This document shows positions 10,523 to 21,350 of a stretch of 64,000 bases of DNA, piece after piece. Numbering within the stretch: the stretch's first letter is position 1; each line of letters starts with the position of its first letter. The position numbers and the translations under genes were made by a program. This DNA is from Bufo bufo (taxonomy: Eukaryota > Chordata > Amphibia > Anura > Bufonidae), in assembly GCF_905171765.1 (NCBI RefSeq), contig NC_053390.1, forward strand, positions 587,166,471 through 587,230,470, read 5' to 3'. Below the pieces are notes generated by a model that saw only the letters and a list, made by a program, of their open reading frames with translations, made no database searches and was not told where the DNA came from.

Positions 10523-12161
10523 CAGTGGGATGCGAAAGTTTGGGCAACCTTGTTAATCGTCATGATTTTCCTGTATAAATCGTTGGTTGTTACGATAAAA
10601 AATGTCAGTTAAATATATCATATAGGAGACACACACAGTGATATTTGAGAAGTGAAATGAAGTTTATTGGATTTACAGAAAGTGTGCTATAATTGTTTAA
10701 ACAAAATTAGGCAGGTGCATAAATTTGGGCACTGTTGTCATTTTATTGATTCCAAAACCTTTAGAACTAATTTTTGGAAGTCAAATTGGCTTGGAAAGCT
10801 CAATGACCCCTGACCTACATACACAGGTGAATCCAATTATGAGAAAGAGTATTTAAGGGGGTCAATTGTAAGTTTCCCTTCTCTTTTAATTTTCTCTGAA
10901 GAGTAGCAACATGTGGGTCTCAAAACAACTCTCAAATGACCTGAAGACAAAGATTGTTCACCATCATGGTTTAGGGGAAGGATACAGAAAGCTGTCTCAG
11001 AGATTTCAGCTGTCTGTTTCCACAGTTAGGAACATATTGAGGAAATGGAAGACCACAGGCTCAGTTCAAGTTAAGGCTCGAAGTGGCAGACCAAGAAAAA
11101 TCTCGGATAGACAGAAGCAACGAATGGTGAGAACAGTCAGAGTCAACCCACAGACCAGCACCAAAGACCTACAACATCATCTTGCTGAAGATGGAGTCAC
11201 TGTGCATTGTTCAACCATTCGGCGCACTTTACACAAGGAGATGCTGTATGCGAGAGTGATGCAGAGGAAGCCTTTTCTCCGCCTACAGCACAAAAAGTGC
11301 AGTTTGAGGTGGGCTAAAGCACATTTGTACAAGCCAGCTTCATTTTGGAATAAGGTGCTGTGGACTGATGAAACAAAAATTTAGTTATTTGGCAATAACA
11401 AGGGGCGTTATGCATGGAGGAAAAAGAACACAGCATCCCAAGAAAAACACCTGCTACCTACAGTAAAATATGGTGGTGGTTCCATCATGCTGTAGGGCTG
11501 TGTGGCCAGTGCAGGGACTGGAAATCTTGTCAAAGTTGAGGGACGCATGGATTCCACTCAGTATCAGCAGATTCTGGAGACCAATGTCCAGGAATCAGTG
11601 ACAAAGCTGAAGCTGCGCCGGGGCTGGATCTTTCAACAAGACAACGACCCTAAACACTGCTCAAAATCCACTAAGGCATTTATGCAGAGGAACAAGTACA
11701 ACGTTCTGGAATGGCCATCTCAGTCCCCAGACCTGAATATAATTGAAAATCTGTGGTGTGACTTAAAGAGAGCTGTCCATGCTCGGAAGCCATCAAACCT
11801 GAATGAACTAAAGATGTTTTGTAATGAGGAATTGTCCAAAATACCTTCAACCAGAATCCAGACTCTCATTAGAACCTACAGGAAGCGTTTAGAGGCTGTA
11901 ATTTCTGCAAAAGGAGGATCTACTAAATATTGATTTCATTTCTTTTTTGTGGTGCTCAAATATATTCACCTGCCTAATTTTGTTTAAACAATTATAGCAC
12001 ACTTTCTGTAAATCTAATAATCTTCATTTCACTTCTCAAATATCACTGTGTGTGTCTCCTATATGATATATTTAACTGACATTTTTTATCATAACAACCA
12101 ACGATTTATACAGGAAAATCATAACGATTAACAAGGTTGCCCAAACTTTCACATCCCACTG
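10523..12161 (+). mobile_element. Tc1/mariner element 2 (1639 bp, TIR CAGTGGGATG)
   Basis: Inverted ends of about 205 bp start CAGTGGGATGCGAAAGTTTG and end CACATCCCACTG, flanked by TA (10521-10522, 12162-12163). It is inserted in the integrase of the Gmr1-like element. It has the same length as element 3 (16581-18219), and the predicted proteins are the same, including the same stop codons. Confidence 0.95.
10911..11933 (+). pseudogene. Tc1 transposase with two premature stops (copy 2)
   Basis: The start MWVSKQLSNDLKTKIVHHH leads into a paired-like helix-turn-helix (YRKLSQRFQLSVSTVRNILR), a GRPR hinge (SGRPRKISDRQ), a second HTH and the DDE domain. Catalytic residues are Asp in VLWTDETKI, Asp in IFQQDNDPKH and Glu in SPDLNIIENLW (DD34E). 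Two in-frame TAG stops, at 11382-11384 and 11493-11495, sit where relatives have E (KIELFG) and W (IMLWGC). The reading is otherwise open to GGSTKY. It could have moved only with enzyme supplied by another copy. Confidence 0.9.
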
Positions 12162-12959
12162 TACATCAGCTAAACTGATAGCTAAGGAACTAATGGAAAT
12201 GTTCTCCCAAGTGGGGCTACCTAAAGAGATTCTGACTGACCAGGGGACCTCTTTTATGTCTAAGGTCATGAGGGAGCTCTGTAAGTTGCTGCATATCAAG
12301 CAGTTACTGAAGTCCATTTACCATCCGCAAATGGACGGTCTGGTTGAAATGTTTAATAAAACATTAAAAACCATGTTAAAAAGGGTGGTGGCTAAAGATG
12401 GGAAGGACTGGGACCTTCTTCTGCCCTATCTCATGTTTGCTGTGCGAGAGGTGCCCCAGGCCTCTACTGGGTTCCCGCCCTTCAAATTGCTATATGGCAG
12501 AAATCCTCGCGGTTTGTTGGACGTAGCCAAAGAGGCGTGGGAACAGCAATACACTCCGCATAGAAGTGTGCTTGAGTATGTTACCAAGATGCAACAGCGG
12601 ATAGAGACCGTTTTGCCTCTTGTCAGGGAGCATATGGAGGCAGCTCAGCGAGCCCAGAGTCGGATCTATAATCGGCAGACTCGGGTCTTGATCTTTAACC
12701 CGGGTGATCTGGTTTTGGTTCTGGTGGTGACCGTGGACAGTAAGTTGCTGGCCAGGTGGCAGGGGCCCTACGAGGTACTTGAAAAAAATTGGAGAGGTAA
12801 ATTACAAGGTACACCAGCCAGGGAGGCGAAAGCCGGAGCAGGTGTACCATGTGAATCTACTCAAACCGTGGAAAGATAGGGTAACCTGTACTGAAAACAG
12901 TCCACGGCCAGGTCCGCAATTCGGCATGACATTGTCAATGAGCCTCAGGCGAAAGTCGG

Positions 12960-13122
12960 GTTAAAACCATACAGGATGCCCGAGGCTCGGCGACAAGCCA
13001 TCTCAGAGGAAGTGCAGATGATGCTGATGCTAGACGTCATTGAGGAGTCTAAAAGTGAGTGGGCTAGTCCTATAGTGCTAATACCCAAGCCAGACGGGAC
13101 ACTCCGGTACTGTAACGATTTT
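12960..13122 (+). pseudogene. reverse transcriptase N-terminal fragment located after integrase
   Basis: The frame gives KPYRMPEARRQAISEEVQ, LDVIEESKSEWASPIVLI and PKPDGTLRYCNDF. This is the usual start of a Ty3/gypsy RT (fingers region, 'SPIVLVPKPDG...CNDF'). It ends abruptly where the 102-bp tandem array begins. Its position downstream of the integrase GPY module is the key evidence for the Gmr1-like order. The catalytic YVDD region is missing. Confidence 0.75.
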
Positions 13123-13865
13123 CAATAGACGGTGTCCGCTTCTGACTGTGACATTAGCTGCGCCATATCTCCAGTGTAAAATGTGCGCATCCAAAAATTT
13201 ATCTGTGACATCCAGTTTACTTTTTCAATAGACGGTGTCTGCTGCGGACAGTGACATTAGCTACGCCACATCTCCAGTGTGAAGTGTGCGCATCCAAAAA
13301 ATATCTGTGACATCCAGTGTATTTTTTCAATAGACGGTGTCTGCTGCAGACAGTGACATTAGCTGCGCCACATCTCCAGTGTAAAGTGTGCGCATCCCAA
13401 AAATATCTGTGACATCCAGTGTACTTTTTCAATAGACAGTGTCCGCTTCTGACAGTGACATTACCTGCGCCACATCTCCAGTGTGAAGTGTGCGCATCCA
13501 AAAAATATCAGTGACATCCAGTATACTTTTTCAATAGACGGTGTCCGCTGCGGACAGTGACATTAGCTGATCCACATCTCCAGTGTAAAGTGTGCGCATC
13601 CAAAAAATATCTGTGACATGCAGTGTACTTTTTCAATAGACGGTGTCCACTTCTGACAGTGACATTACCTGCGCCACATCTCCATTGTGTGCGCATCCAA
13701 AAATTTATCTGTGATATCCAGTGTACTTTTTCAATAGACGGTGTCTGCTTCTGACAGTGACATTAGCTGCGCCACATCTCCAGTGTAAAGTGTGCGCATC
13801 CCAAAAATATCTGTGACATCCAATGTACTTTTTCAATAGACGGTGTCCACTGCGGACAGTGACAT
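13123..13865. repeat. about 102-bp tandem array (7-8 units)
   Basis: CAATAGACGGTGTC recurs at about 13123, 13226, 13328, 13430, 13532, 13634, 13731 and 13834. The unit also holds CACATCTCCAGTGT and GTGCGCATCC. It lies directly upstream of the N-terminus of hAT copy A, so it is probably its 5' leader repeat. The left edge cuts the Gmr1-like RT. Confidence 0.9.
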
Positions 13866-14910
13866 TACCGGTGGTACCTTTTTCTGTATAACGTTTCCTC
13901 CCAAATACCTGTGACATTCCCTGTAATTTTTTATTAGCAGCTGGTGACAGCATTGACATTATCTGCGGGATATCTCCTGTGTGAAGTTTCCACATCCCAA
14001 TTCCCAAATACCTTTTTAAATGTTTTTGCGCATACACTTCCAAATCCTACTCTACTGTACGTGTGACATACTTTCAAGCATATATAACATTTAATATGAG
14101 GAAGGCAAGCAGTAAGGGACGGGGAAGTGGCCGTGATGCTGATGGTGCACGCAGAGGCCTTGGCCCTGGTTGCGTTGAAACTGTGCCTTCTGCCAGACCA
14201 CAAGAAAAACAATCGTCCACGATACCTAGCTTAATGTCCCAGTTTGCAGGGCGGCGCAGGACACCACTCTTGAAGTCAGGGTACTTTCACACTAGTGTTA
14301 TTCTTTTCCGGCATTGAGTTCCGTCCTAGGGGCTCAATACAGGAAAAGAACTGATCAGTTTTATTCTAATGCATTCTGAAAGTATAGCAATCCGTTCAGG
14401 ATGCATCAGGATGTCTTCAGTTCAGTATTTTTGACTTTTCAGGACAGAGATAATACCGCAGCATGCTGCGGTTTTATCTCTGTCCACAATTCCGGAACAC
14501 TTGCCGGAATCCTAGATCCGGCATATTTTCCCATTGACATGCATTAATGCCGAGTGATCCGGCAAAACGGATCCGGCATTGCGGTTTGCGCATGCTCAGA
14601 CTGCAAAAAATGTGAAAAAAATAAATGCCGGATCCGGCATTTCAATGCATTTGTCTAAGGATGAGCGAACCCGAACTGTATAGTTCGGGTTCGTACCGAA
14701 TTTTGGGGTGTCCGTGACACGGACCCGAACCCGAACATTTTCGTAAAAGTCCGGGTTCGGGTTCGGTGTGCGGCGCTTTCTTGGCGCTTTTTGAAAGGCT
14801 GCAAAGCAGCCAATCAACAAGCGTCATACTACTTGCCCCAAGAGGCCATCACAGCCATGCCTACTATTGGCATTGCTGTGATTGGCCAGTGCAGCATGTG
14901 ACCCAGCCTC

Positions 14911-14917
14911 TATATAA
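14911..14917 (+). promoter_or_regulatory. TATA box of hAT copy B
   Basis: TATATAA in the context CCTCTATATAAGCT, preceded by CCAAT/ATTGG motifs at about 14809, 14868 and 14881. This is the expected place for an RNA polymerase II promoter between the terminus and the transposase gene. Activity is inferred, not shown. Confidence 0.6.
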
Positions 14918-15174
14918 GCTTGGGTCACGTAGCGCTGCACGTCACTCTGCTGTTACAAGTGTAGACAGAGGTTGCAGCTGCGACGTTAGGGCGAGATTAG
15001 GCAGTGATTAACTCCTCCAAAACACTTAAGACAGTGATCGATCTACAGCTGTGGATCATTGAACTGCTGCTATTCAATTGCTCACTGTTTTTAGGCTGCC
15101 CAGAGCGTTTTTCAGTCACTTTTTTCTGGGGTGATCGGCGGCCATTTTGTGGCTTGTGGTGCGCCAGCACAAGC

Positions 15175-15285
15175 TGCCACCAAGTCCATTTAACCATCAA
15201 TAGTGTGGTTATTTTTTTCTATATCCTACATCAGTGGCAAGCTGCCACCAAGTCCATTTAACCATCAATAGTGTGGTTATTTAAA
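15175..15285. repeat. direct duplication of about 45 bp in hAT B leader
   Basis: The segment with GCTGCCACCAAGTCC and CATCAATAGTGTGG occurs at about 15173-15213 and again at 15241-15281, just before the 296-bp array. Confidence 0.8.
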
Positions 15286-16578
15286 TCTATCCCTAAAAGG
15301 GTATATTAGATTCAAGGTGCTAATAGGGTCATTCTCAATAACTTCACACACACACGCTACTGTGCAGATCCAAGTCTAATTCTGTCCATAAACGTATACC
15401 TGTCACCCAGCACCTAAATAATAGGCCTCAAATTTATATTCAGCTAAATCTCTGGCTATTGCTGTAGCTGGTTAAGTTATATTGTGTCCGTCAAAGCACA
15501 GTTTTTGTTCTGGTTTGAAATACAATTCCCAACCTAGCAATTTCCTAAATTAGTGGTTTCTGCTGTATCAGGCCTACTTTAAATCTATCCCTAAAAAGGT
15601 ATATTAGATTCAAGGTGCTGATAGGGTCATTCTCAATAATTTCACACACACGCTACTGTGCATATCCAAGTCTAATTCTGTCCGTAAACGTATACCTGTC
15701 ACCCAGCGCCTAAATAATAGGCCTTAAATTTATATTCAGCTAAATCTCTGGCTATTGCTGTAGCTGGTGAAGTTATATTGTGTCCGTCAAAGCACAGTTT
15801 TTGTTCTGGTTTGAAATACAATTCCCAACCTAGCAATTTCCTAAATTAGTGGTTTCTGCTGTATCAGGCCTACTTTAAATCTATCCCTAAAAGGGTATAT
15901 TAGATTCAAGGTGCTGATAGGGTCATTCTCAATACCTTCACACACACGCTACTGTGCATATCCAAGTCTAATTTTGTCCATAAACGTATACCTGTCATCC
16001 AGCACCTAAATAATAGGCCTCAAATTTATATTCAGCTAAATCTCTGGTTATTGCTGTAGCTGGTTAAGTTATATTGTGTCCGTCAAAGCAGTTTTTGTTC
16101 TGGTTTGAAATACAATTCCCAACCTAGCAATTTCCTAAATTAGTGGTTTCTGCTGTATCAGGCCTACTTTAAATCTATCCCTAAAAGGGTATATTAGATT
16201 CAAGGTGCTGATAGGGTCATTCTCAATAACTTCACACACACGCTACTGTGCATATCCAAGTCTAATTCTGTCCGTAAACGTATACCTGTCACCCAGCACC
16301 TAAATAATAGGCCTCAAATTTATATTTAGCTAAATCTCTGGCTATTGCTGTAGCTGGTGAAGTTATATTGTGTCCGTCAAAGCACAGTTTTTGTTCTGGT
16401 TTGAAATACAATTCCCAACCTAGCAATTTCCTAAATTAGTGGTTTCTGCTGTATCAGGCCTACTTTAAATCTATCCCTAAAAGGGTATGTTAGATTCAAG
16501 GTGCTGATAGAATCATTCTCAATAACTTCACACACACGCTACTGTGCATATCCAAGTCTAATTCTGTCTGTAAACGTA
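15281..16578. repeat. 296-bp tandem array in hAT B 5' leader
   Basis: TTAAATCTATCCCTAAAA starts units at 15281, 15579, 15875, 16169 and 16465 (spacing 294-298), nearly identical to each other. The fifth unit is broken by Tc1 element 3 and resumes at 18222. About 160 bases further the transposase ATG appears. No ORF crosses it. Confidence 0.92.
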
Positions 16579-16580
16579 TA

Positions 16581-18219
16581 CAGTGGGATGCGAAAGTTTG
16601 GGCAACCTTGTTAATCGTCATGATTTTCCTGTATAAATCGTTGGTTGTTACGATAAAAAATGTCAGTTAAATATATCATATAGGAGACACACACAGTGAT
16701 ATTTGAGAAGTGAAATGAAGTTTATTGGATTTACAGAAAGTGTGCTATAATTGTTTAAACAAAATTAGGCAGGTGCATAAATTTGGGCACTGTTGTCATT
16801 TTATTGATTCCAAAACCTTTAGAACTAATTTTTGGAAGTCAAATTGGCTTGGAAAGCTCAATGACCCCTGACCTACATACACAGGTGAATCCAATTATGA
16901 GAAAGAGTATTTAAGGGGGTCAATTGTAAGTTTCCCTTCTCTTTTAATTTTCTCTGAAGAGTAGCAACATGTGGGTCTCAAAACAACTCTCAAATGACCT
17001 GAAGACAAAGATTGTTCACCATCATGGTTTAGGGGAAGGATACAGAAAGCTGTCTCAGAGATTTCAGCTGTCTGTTTCCACAGTTAGGAACATATTGAGG
17101 AAATGGAAGACCACAGGCTCAGTTCAAGTTAAGGCTCGAAGTGGCAGACCAAGAAAAATCTCGGATAGACAGAAGCAACGAATGGTGAGAACAGTCAGAG
17201 TCAACCCACAGACCAGCACCAAAGACCTACAACATCATCTTGCTGAAGATGGAGTCACTGTGCATTGTTCAACCATTCGGCGCACTTTACACAAGGAGAT
17301 GCTGTATGCGAGAGTGATGCAGAGGAAGCCTTTTCTCCGCCTACAGCACAAAAAGTGCAGTTTGAGGTGGGCTAAAGCACATTTGTACAAGCCAGCTTCA
17401 TTTTGGAATAAGGTGCTGTGGACTGATGAAACAAAAATTTAGTTATTTGGCAATAACAAGGGGCGTTATGCATGGAGGAAAAAGAACACAGCATCCCAAG
17501 AAAAACACCTGCTACCTACAGTAAAATATGGTGGTGGTTCCATCATGCTGTAGGGCTGTGTGGCCAGTGCAGGGACTGGAAATCTTGTCAAAGTTGAGGG
17601 ACGCATGGATTCCACTCAGTATCAGCAGATTCTGGAGACCAATGTCCAGGAATCAGTGACAAAGCTGAAGCTGCGCCGGGGCTGGATCTTTCAACAAGAC
17701 AACGACCCTAAACACTGCTCAAAATCCACTAAGGCATTTATGCAGAGGAACAAGTACAACGTTCTGGAATGGCCATCTCAGTCCCCAGACCTGAATATAA
17801 TTGAAAATCTGTGGTGTGACTTAAAGAGAGCTGTCCATGCTCGGAAGCCATCAAACCTGAATGAACTAAAGATGTTTTGTAATGAGGAATTGTCCAAAAT
17901 ACCTTCAACCAGAATCCAGACTCTCATTAGAACCTACAGGAAGCGTTTAGAGGCTGTAATTTCTGCAAAAGGAGGATCTACTAAATATTGATTTCATTTC
18001 TTTTTTGTGGTGCTCAAATATATTCACCTGCCTAATTTTGTTTAAACAATTATAGCACACTTTCTGTAAATCTAATAATCTTCATTTCACTTCTCAAATA
18101 TCACTGTGTGTGTCTCCTATATGATATATTTAACTGACATTTTTTATCATAACAACCAACGATTTATACAGGAAAATCATAACGATTAACAAGGTTGCCC
18201 AAACTTTCACATCCCACTG
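16581..18219 (+). mobile_element. Tc1/mariner element 3 (1639 bp, twin of element 2)
   Basis: Same ends and same length as element 2, flanked by TA (16579-16580, 18220-18221) and inserted in the fifth 296-bp unit. By eye it matches element 2 throughout, though flanks differ, so the two arose by transposition rather than by duplication of a larger block. Confidence 0.95.
16969..17991 (+). pseudogene. Tc1 transposase with the same two premature stops (copy 3)
   Basis: The predicted protein is the same as that of element 2, including TAG at 17440-17442 (after TDETKI) and 17551-17553 (after SIML). Domains are HTH, GRPR hinge, second HTH and DDE (VLWTDET, IFQQDNDPKH, SPDLNIIENLW). The shared lesions show that the stops predate the latest jumps, so a working enzyme from a relative must have moved these copies. 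Confidence 0.9.
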
Positions 18220-19797
18220 TACCTGTCACCCAGCGCCTAAATAATAGGCCTCAAATTTATATTCAGCTCAATCTGTCATTACTGCTGTGCCTGTATTAGT
18301 GTAATACGGTACCTAAATAGATAGCCAGATAGTGTTAGGTGTCTGTAAAAAAAGGCCTGAATTTTAATTCAATACATTGGGCCAAATAATATTTTTCTTA
18401 TTGTGGTGAACGGTAACAATGAGGAAAACATCTAGTAAGGGACGCGGACGCGGACATGGTTGTGGTGGTGTTAGTGGACCATCTGGTGCTGGGAGAGGAT
18501 GTGGCCGTTCTGCCACAGCCACACGTCCTAGTGAACCAACTACCTCGGGTCCCAGTAGCCAGCAGAATTTACAGCGATATTTGGTGGGGCCCAATGCCGT
18601 TCTAAGGATGGTAAGGCCTGAGCAGGTACAGGCATTAGTCAATTGGGTGGCCGACAGTGGTTCCAGCACGTTCACATTATCTCCCACCCAGTCTTCTGCA
18701 GAAAGCGCACAGATGGCGCATGAAAACCAAGCCCATCAGTCTGTCACATCACCCCCATGCATATCAGGGAAACTGTCTGAGCCTCAGGTTATGCAGCAGT
18801 CTCTTATGCTGTTTGAAGACTCTGCTGGCAGGGTTTCCTAAGGGCATCCACCTAGCCCTTCCCCAGGGGTGGAAGAGATAGAATGCACTAACGCACAACC
18901 ACTTATGTTTCCTGATGATGAGGACATGGGAATACCACCTCAGCACGTCTCTGATGATGACGAAACACAGGTGCCAACTGCTGCGTCTTTCTGCAGTGTG
19001 CAGACTGAACAGGAGGTCAGGGATCAAGACTGGGTGGAATACGATGCAGGGGACGATGAGGTCCTAGACCCCACATGGAATGAAGGTCGTGCCACTGACT
19101 TTCACAGTTCGGAGGAAGAGGCAGTGGTGAGACCGAGCCAACAGCGTAGCAAAAGAGGGAGCAGTGGGCAAAAGCAGAGCACCCACCGCCAAGAGACTCC
19201 GCCTGCTACTGACTGCCGCCATCTGGGACCGAGCACCCCAAAGGCAGCTTCAAGGAGTTCCCTGGCATGGCACTTCCTCAAACAATGTGCTGATGACAAG
19301 ACCCAAGTGGTTTGCACGCTGTGCCATCAGAGCCTGAAGCGAGGCATTAACGTTCTGAACCTTAGCACAACCTGCATGACCAGGCACCTGCATGCAAAGC
19401 ATGAACTGCAGTGGAGTAAACACCTTAAAAACAAGGAAGTCACTCAGGCTCCCCCTGCTACCTCTTCTGCTGTTGCCGCCTCGGCCTCTTCTGCTGCTGC
19501 CGCCTCAGCCTCTTCCTCCGCCTCTGGAGGAACGTTGGCACCTGCCGCCCAGCAAACATGGGATGTACCACCAACACCACCACCTGCGTCACCAAGTATC
19601 CCAACCATGTCACACGGCAGCGTTCAGCTCTCCATCTCACAAACATTTGAGAGAAAGCGTAAATTCCCACCTAGCCACCCTCGATCCCTGGCCCTGAATG
19701 CCAGCATTTCTAAACTACTGGCCTATGAAATGCTGTCATTTAGGCTGGTGGACACAGACAGCTTCAAACAGCTCATGTCGCTTGCTGTCCCATAGTA

Positions 19798-21350
19798 CAG
19801 TCGTGGCCAAAAGTTTTGAGAATGACAAAAATATTAGTTTTCACAAAGTTTGCTGCTAAACTGCTTTTAGATCTTTGTTTCAGTTGTTTCTGTGATGTAG
19901 TGAGATATAATTACACGCACTTCATACGTTTCAAAGGCTTTTATCGACAATTACATGACATTTATGCAAAGAGTCAGTATTTGCAGTGTTGGCCCTTCTT
20001 TTTCAGGACCCAGCAATACTACTGGGCATGCTCTCAATCAACTTCTGGGCCAATTCCTGACTGATAGCAACCCATTCTTTCATAATCACTTCTTGGAGTT
20101 CGTCAGAATTTGTGGGTTTTTGTTTGTCCACCCGCCTCTTGAAGATTGACCACAAGTTCTCAATGGGATTAAGATCTGGGGAGTTTCCAGGCCATGGACT
20201 CAAAATGTCAACGTTTTGGTCCCCGAGCCACTTAGTTATCACTTTTGCCTTATGGCACGGTGCTCCATCGTGCTGGAAAATGCATTGTTCTTCACCAAAC
20301 TGTTGTTGGATTGTTGGAAGAAGTTGCTGTTGGAGGGTGTTTTGGTACCATTCTTTATTCATGGGTGTTTTTGGGAAAAATTGTGAGTGAGCCCACTCCC
20401 TTGGATGAGAAGCAACCCCACACATGGTCTCAGGATGCTTTACTGTTGGCATGACACAGGACTGATGGTAGCGCTCACCTTTTCTTCTCCGGACAAGCCT
20501 TTTTTCCAGATGCCCCAAACAATCGGAAAGAGGCTTCATCAGAAAATATGACTTTGCCCCAGTCCTCAGCAGTCCGTTCACCATACTTTCTGCAGAAGAT
20601 CAATCTGTCCCTGATAAGTTTTTTTTGGAGAGAAGTGGCTTCTTTGCTGCCCTTCTTGACACCAGGCCATCTTCCAAAAGTCTTGGCCTCACTGTGCGTG
20701 CAGATGCGCTCACACCTGCCTGCTGCCATTCCTGAGCAAGCTCTGCACTGGTGGCACTCCGATCCCGCAGCTGAATCCTCTTTAGTAGACGACCCTGGCG
20801 CTTGCTGGACTTTCTTGGACGCCCTGAAGGCGTCTTAACAAGAATTGAACCTCTTTCCTTGAAGTTCTTAATGATCCTATAAATTGTTGATTGAGGTGCA
20901 ATCTTAGTAGCCACAATATCCTGCCTGTGAAGCCATCTTTATGCAACGCAATGGTGGCTGCACACGTTTCTTTGCAGATCACCATGGTTAACAATGGAAG
21001 AACAATGATTTCAAGCATCACCCTCCTTTTAACATGTCAAGTCTGCCATTTTAACCCAACCAGCCTGACATAATGATCTCCAGCCTTGTGCTCGTCAACA
21101 TTCTCACCTGAGTTAACAAAACGATTACTGAAATGATCTCAGCAGGTCCTTTAATGACAGAAATGAAATGCAGTTGAAAGTTTTTTTTGGGGATTAAGTT
21201 AATTTTTATGGCAAAGAAGGACTATGCAATTCATCTGATCACTCTTCATAACATTCTGGAGTATATGCAAATTGCTATTATAAAAACTTAAGCAGCAACT
21301 TTTCCAATTTCCAATATTTATGTAATTCTCAAAACTTTTGGCCACGACTG
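19798..21350 (-). mobile_element. Tc1/mariner element 5 (TIR CAGTCGTGGCCAAAAGTTTT)
   Basis: Inverted ends CAGTCGTGGCCAAAAG and CTTTTGGCCACGACTG, flanked by TA (19796-19797, 21351-21352). It is 1553 bp, inserted in reverse orientation in the hAT B gene. Confidence 0.95.
20003..20985 (-). pseudogene. Tc1 transposase (element 5), frameshifted
   Basis: On the minus strand: MVICKETCAATIALHKDGFT, then after a shift the HTH (PQSTIYRIIKNFKERGS) and GRPR hinge (TPSGRPRKSSKRQ), and the catalytic domain with Asp in VIFSDEASFRLFG, Asp in CIFQHDGAPCHKA and Glu in SPDLNPIENLWSIF. Frame changes near 20905, 20720 and 20580 break it. The DD34E set is intact, but the protein is not made in one piece. Confidence 0.85.

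Larger units (their letters stand above)
10092..12880 (+). pseudogene. Gmr1-like integrase, split by Tc1 element 2
   Basis: The first part has the H2C2 zinc-binding region (FVVHQDMFYRVNQLLGEHI, then FCKSCRTCQ) and the first catalytic Asp in EQIAIDLVGQVP. The reading stops at a TGA just before the Tc1 insertion (10523-12161), where an Arg codon is expected. Beyond it the frame resumes with the second Asp (LTDQGTSFMS), the Glu (VEMFNKTLK) and a GPY module (WQGPYEVLEK) followed, after a slip, by KVHQPGRRKPEQVYHV. The DDE residues are all present. Integrases insert the retroelement cDNA. Confidence 0.82.
7906..13122 (+). mobile_element. Gmr1-like LTR retrotransposon, 3'-truncated, split by Tc1
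   Basis: The order seen is LTR, gag with SCAN-like capsid and CCHC knuckle, aspartic protease, integrase (zinc finger, DDE core, GPY/F module), then the first part of a reverse transcriptase. In ordinary Ty3/gypsy elements RT-RNase H comes before integrase. Integrase before RT is the hallmark of the Gmr1-like branch, whose gag is the known source of vertebrate SCAN domains. The sequence stops in RT at about 13122, where a tandem array begins. All frames carry stops or shifts, so this copy is dead. Confidence 0.75.
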
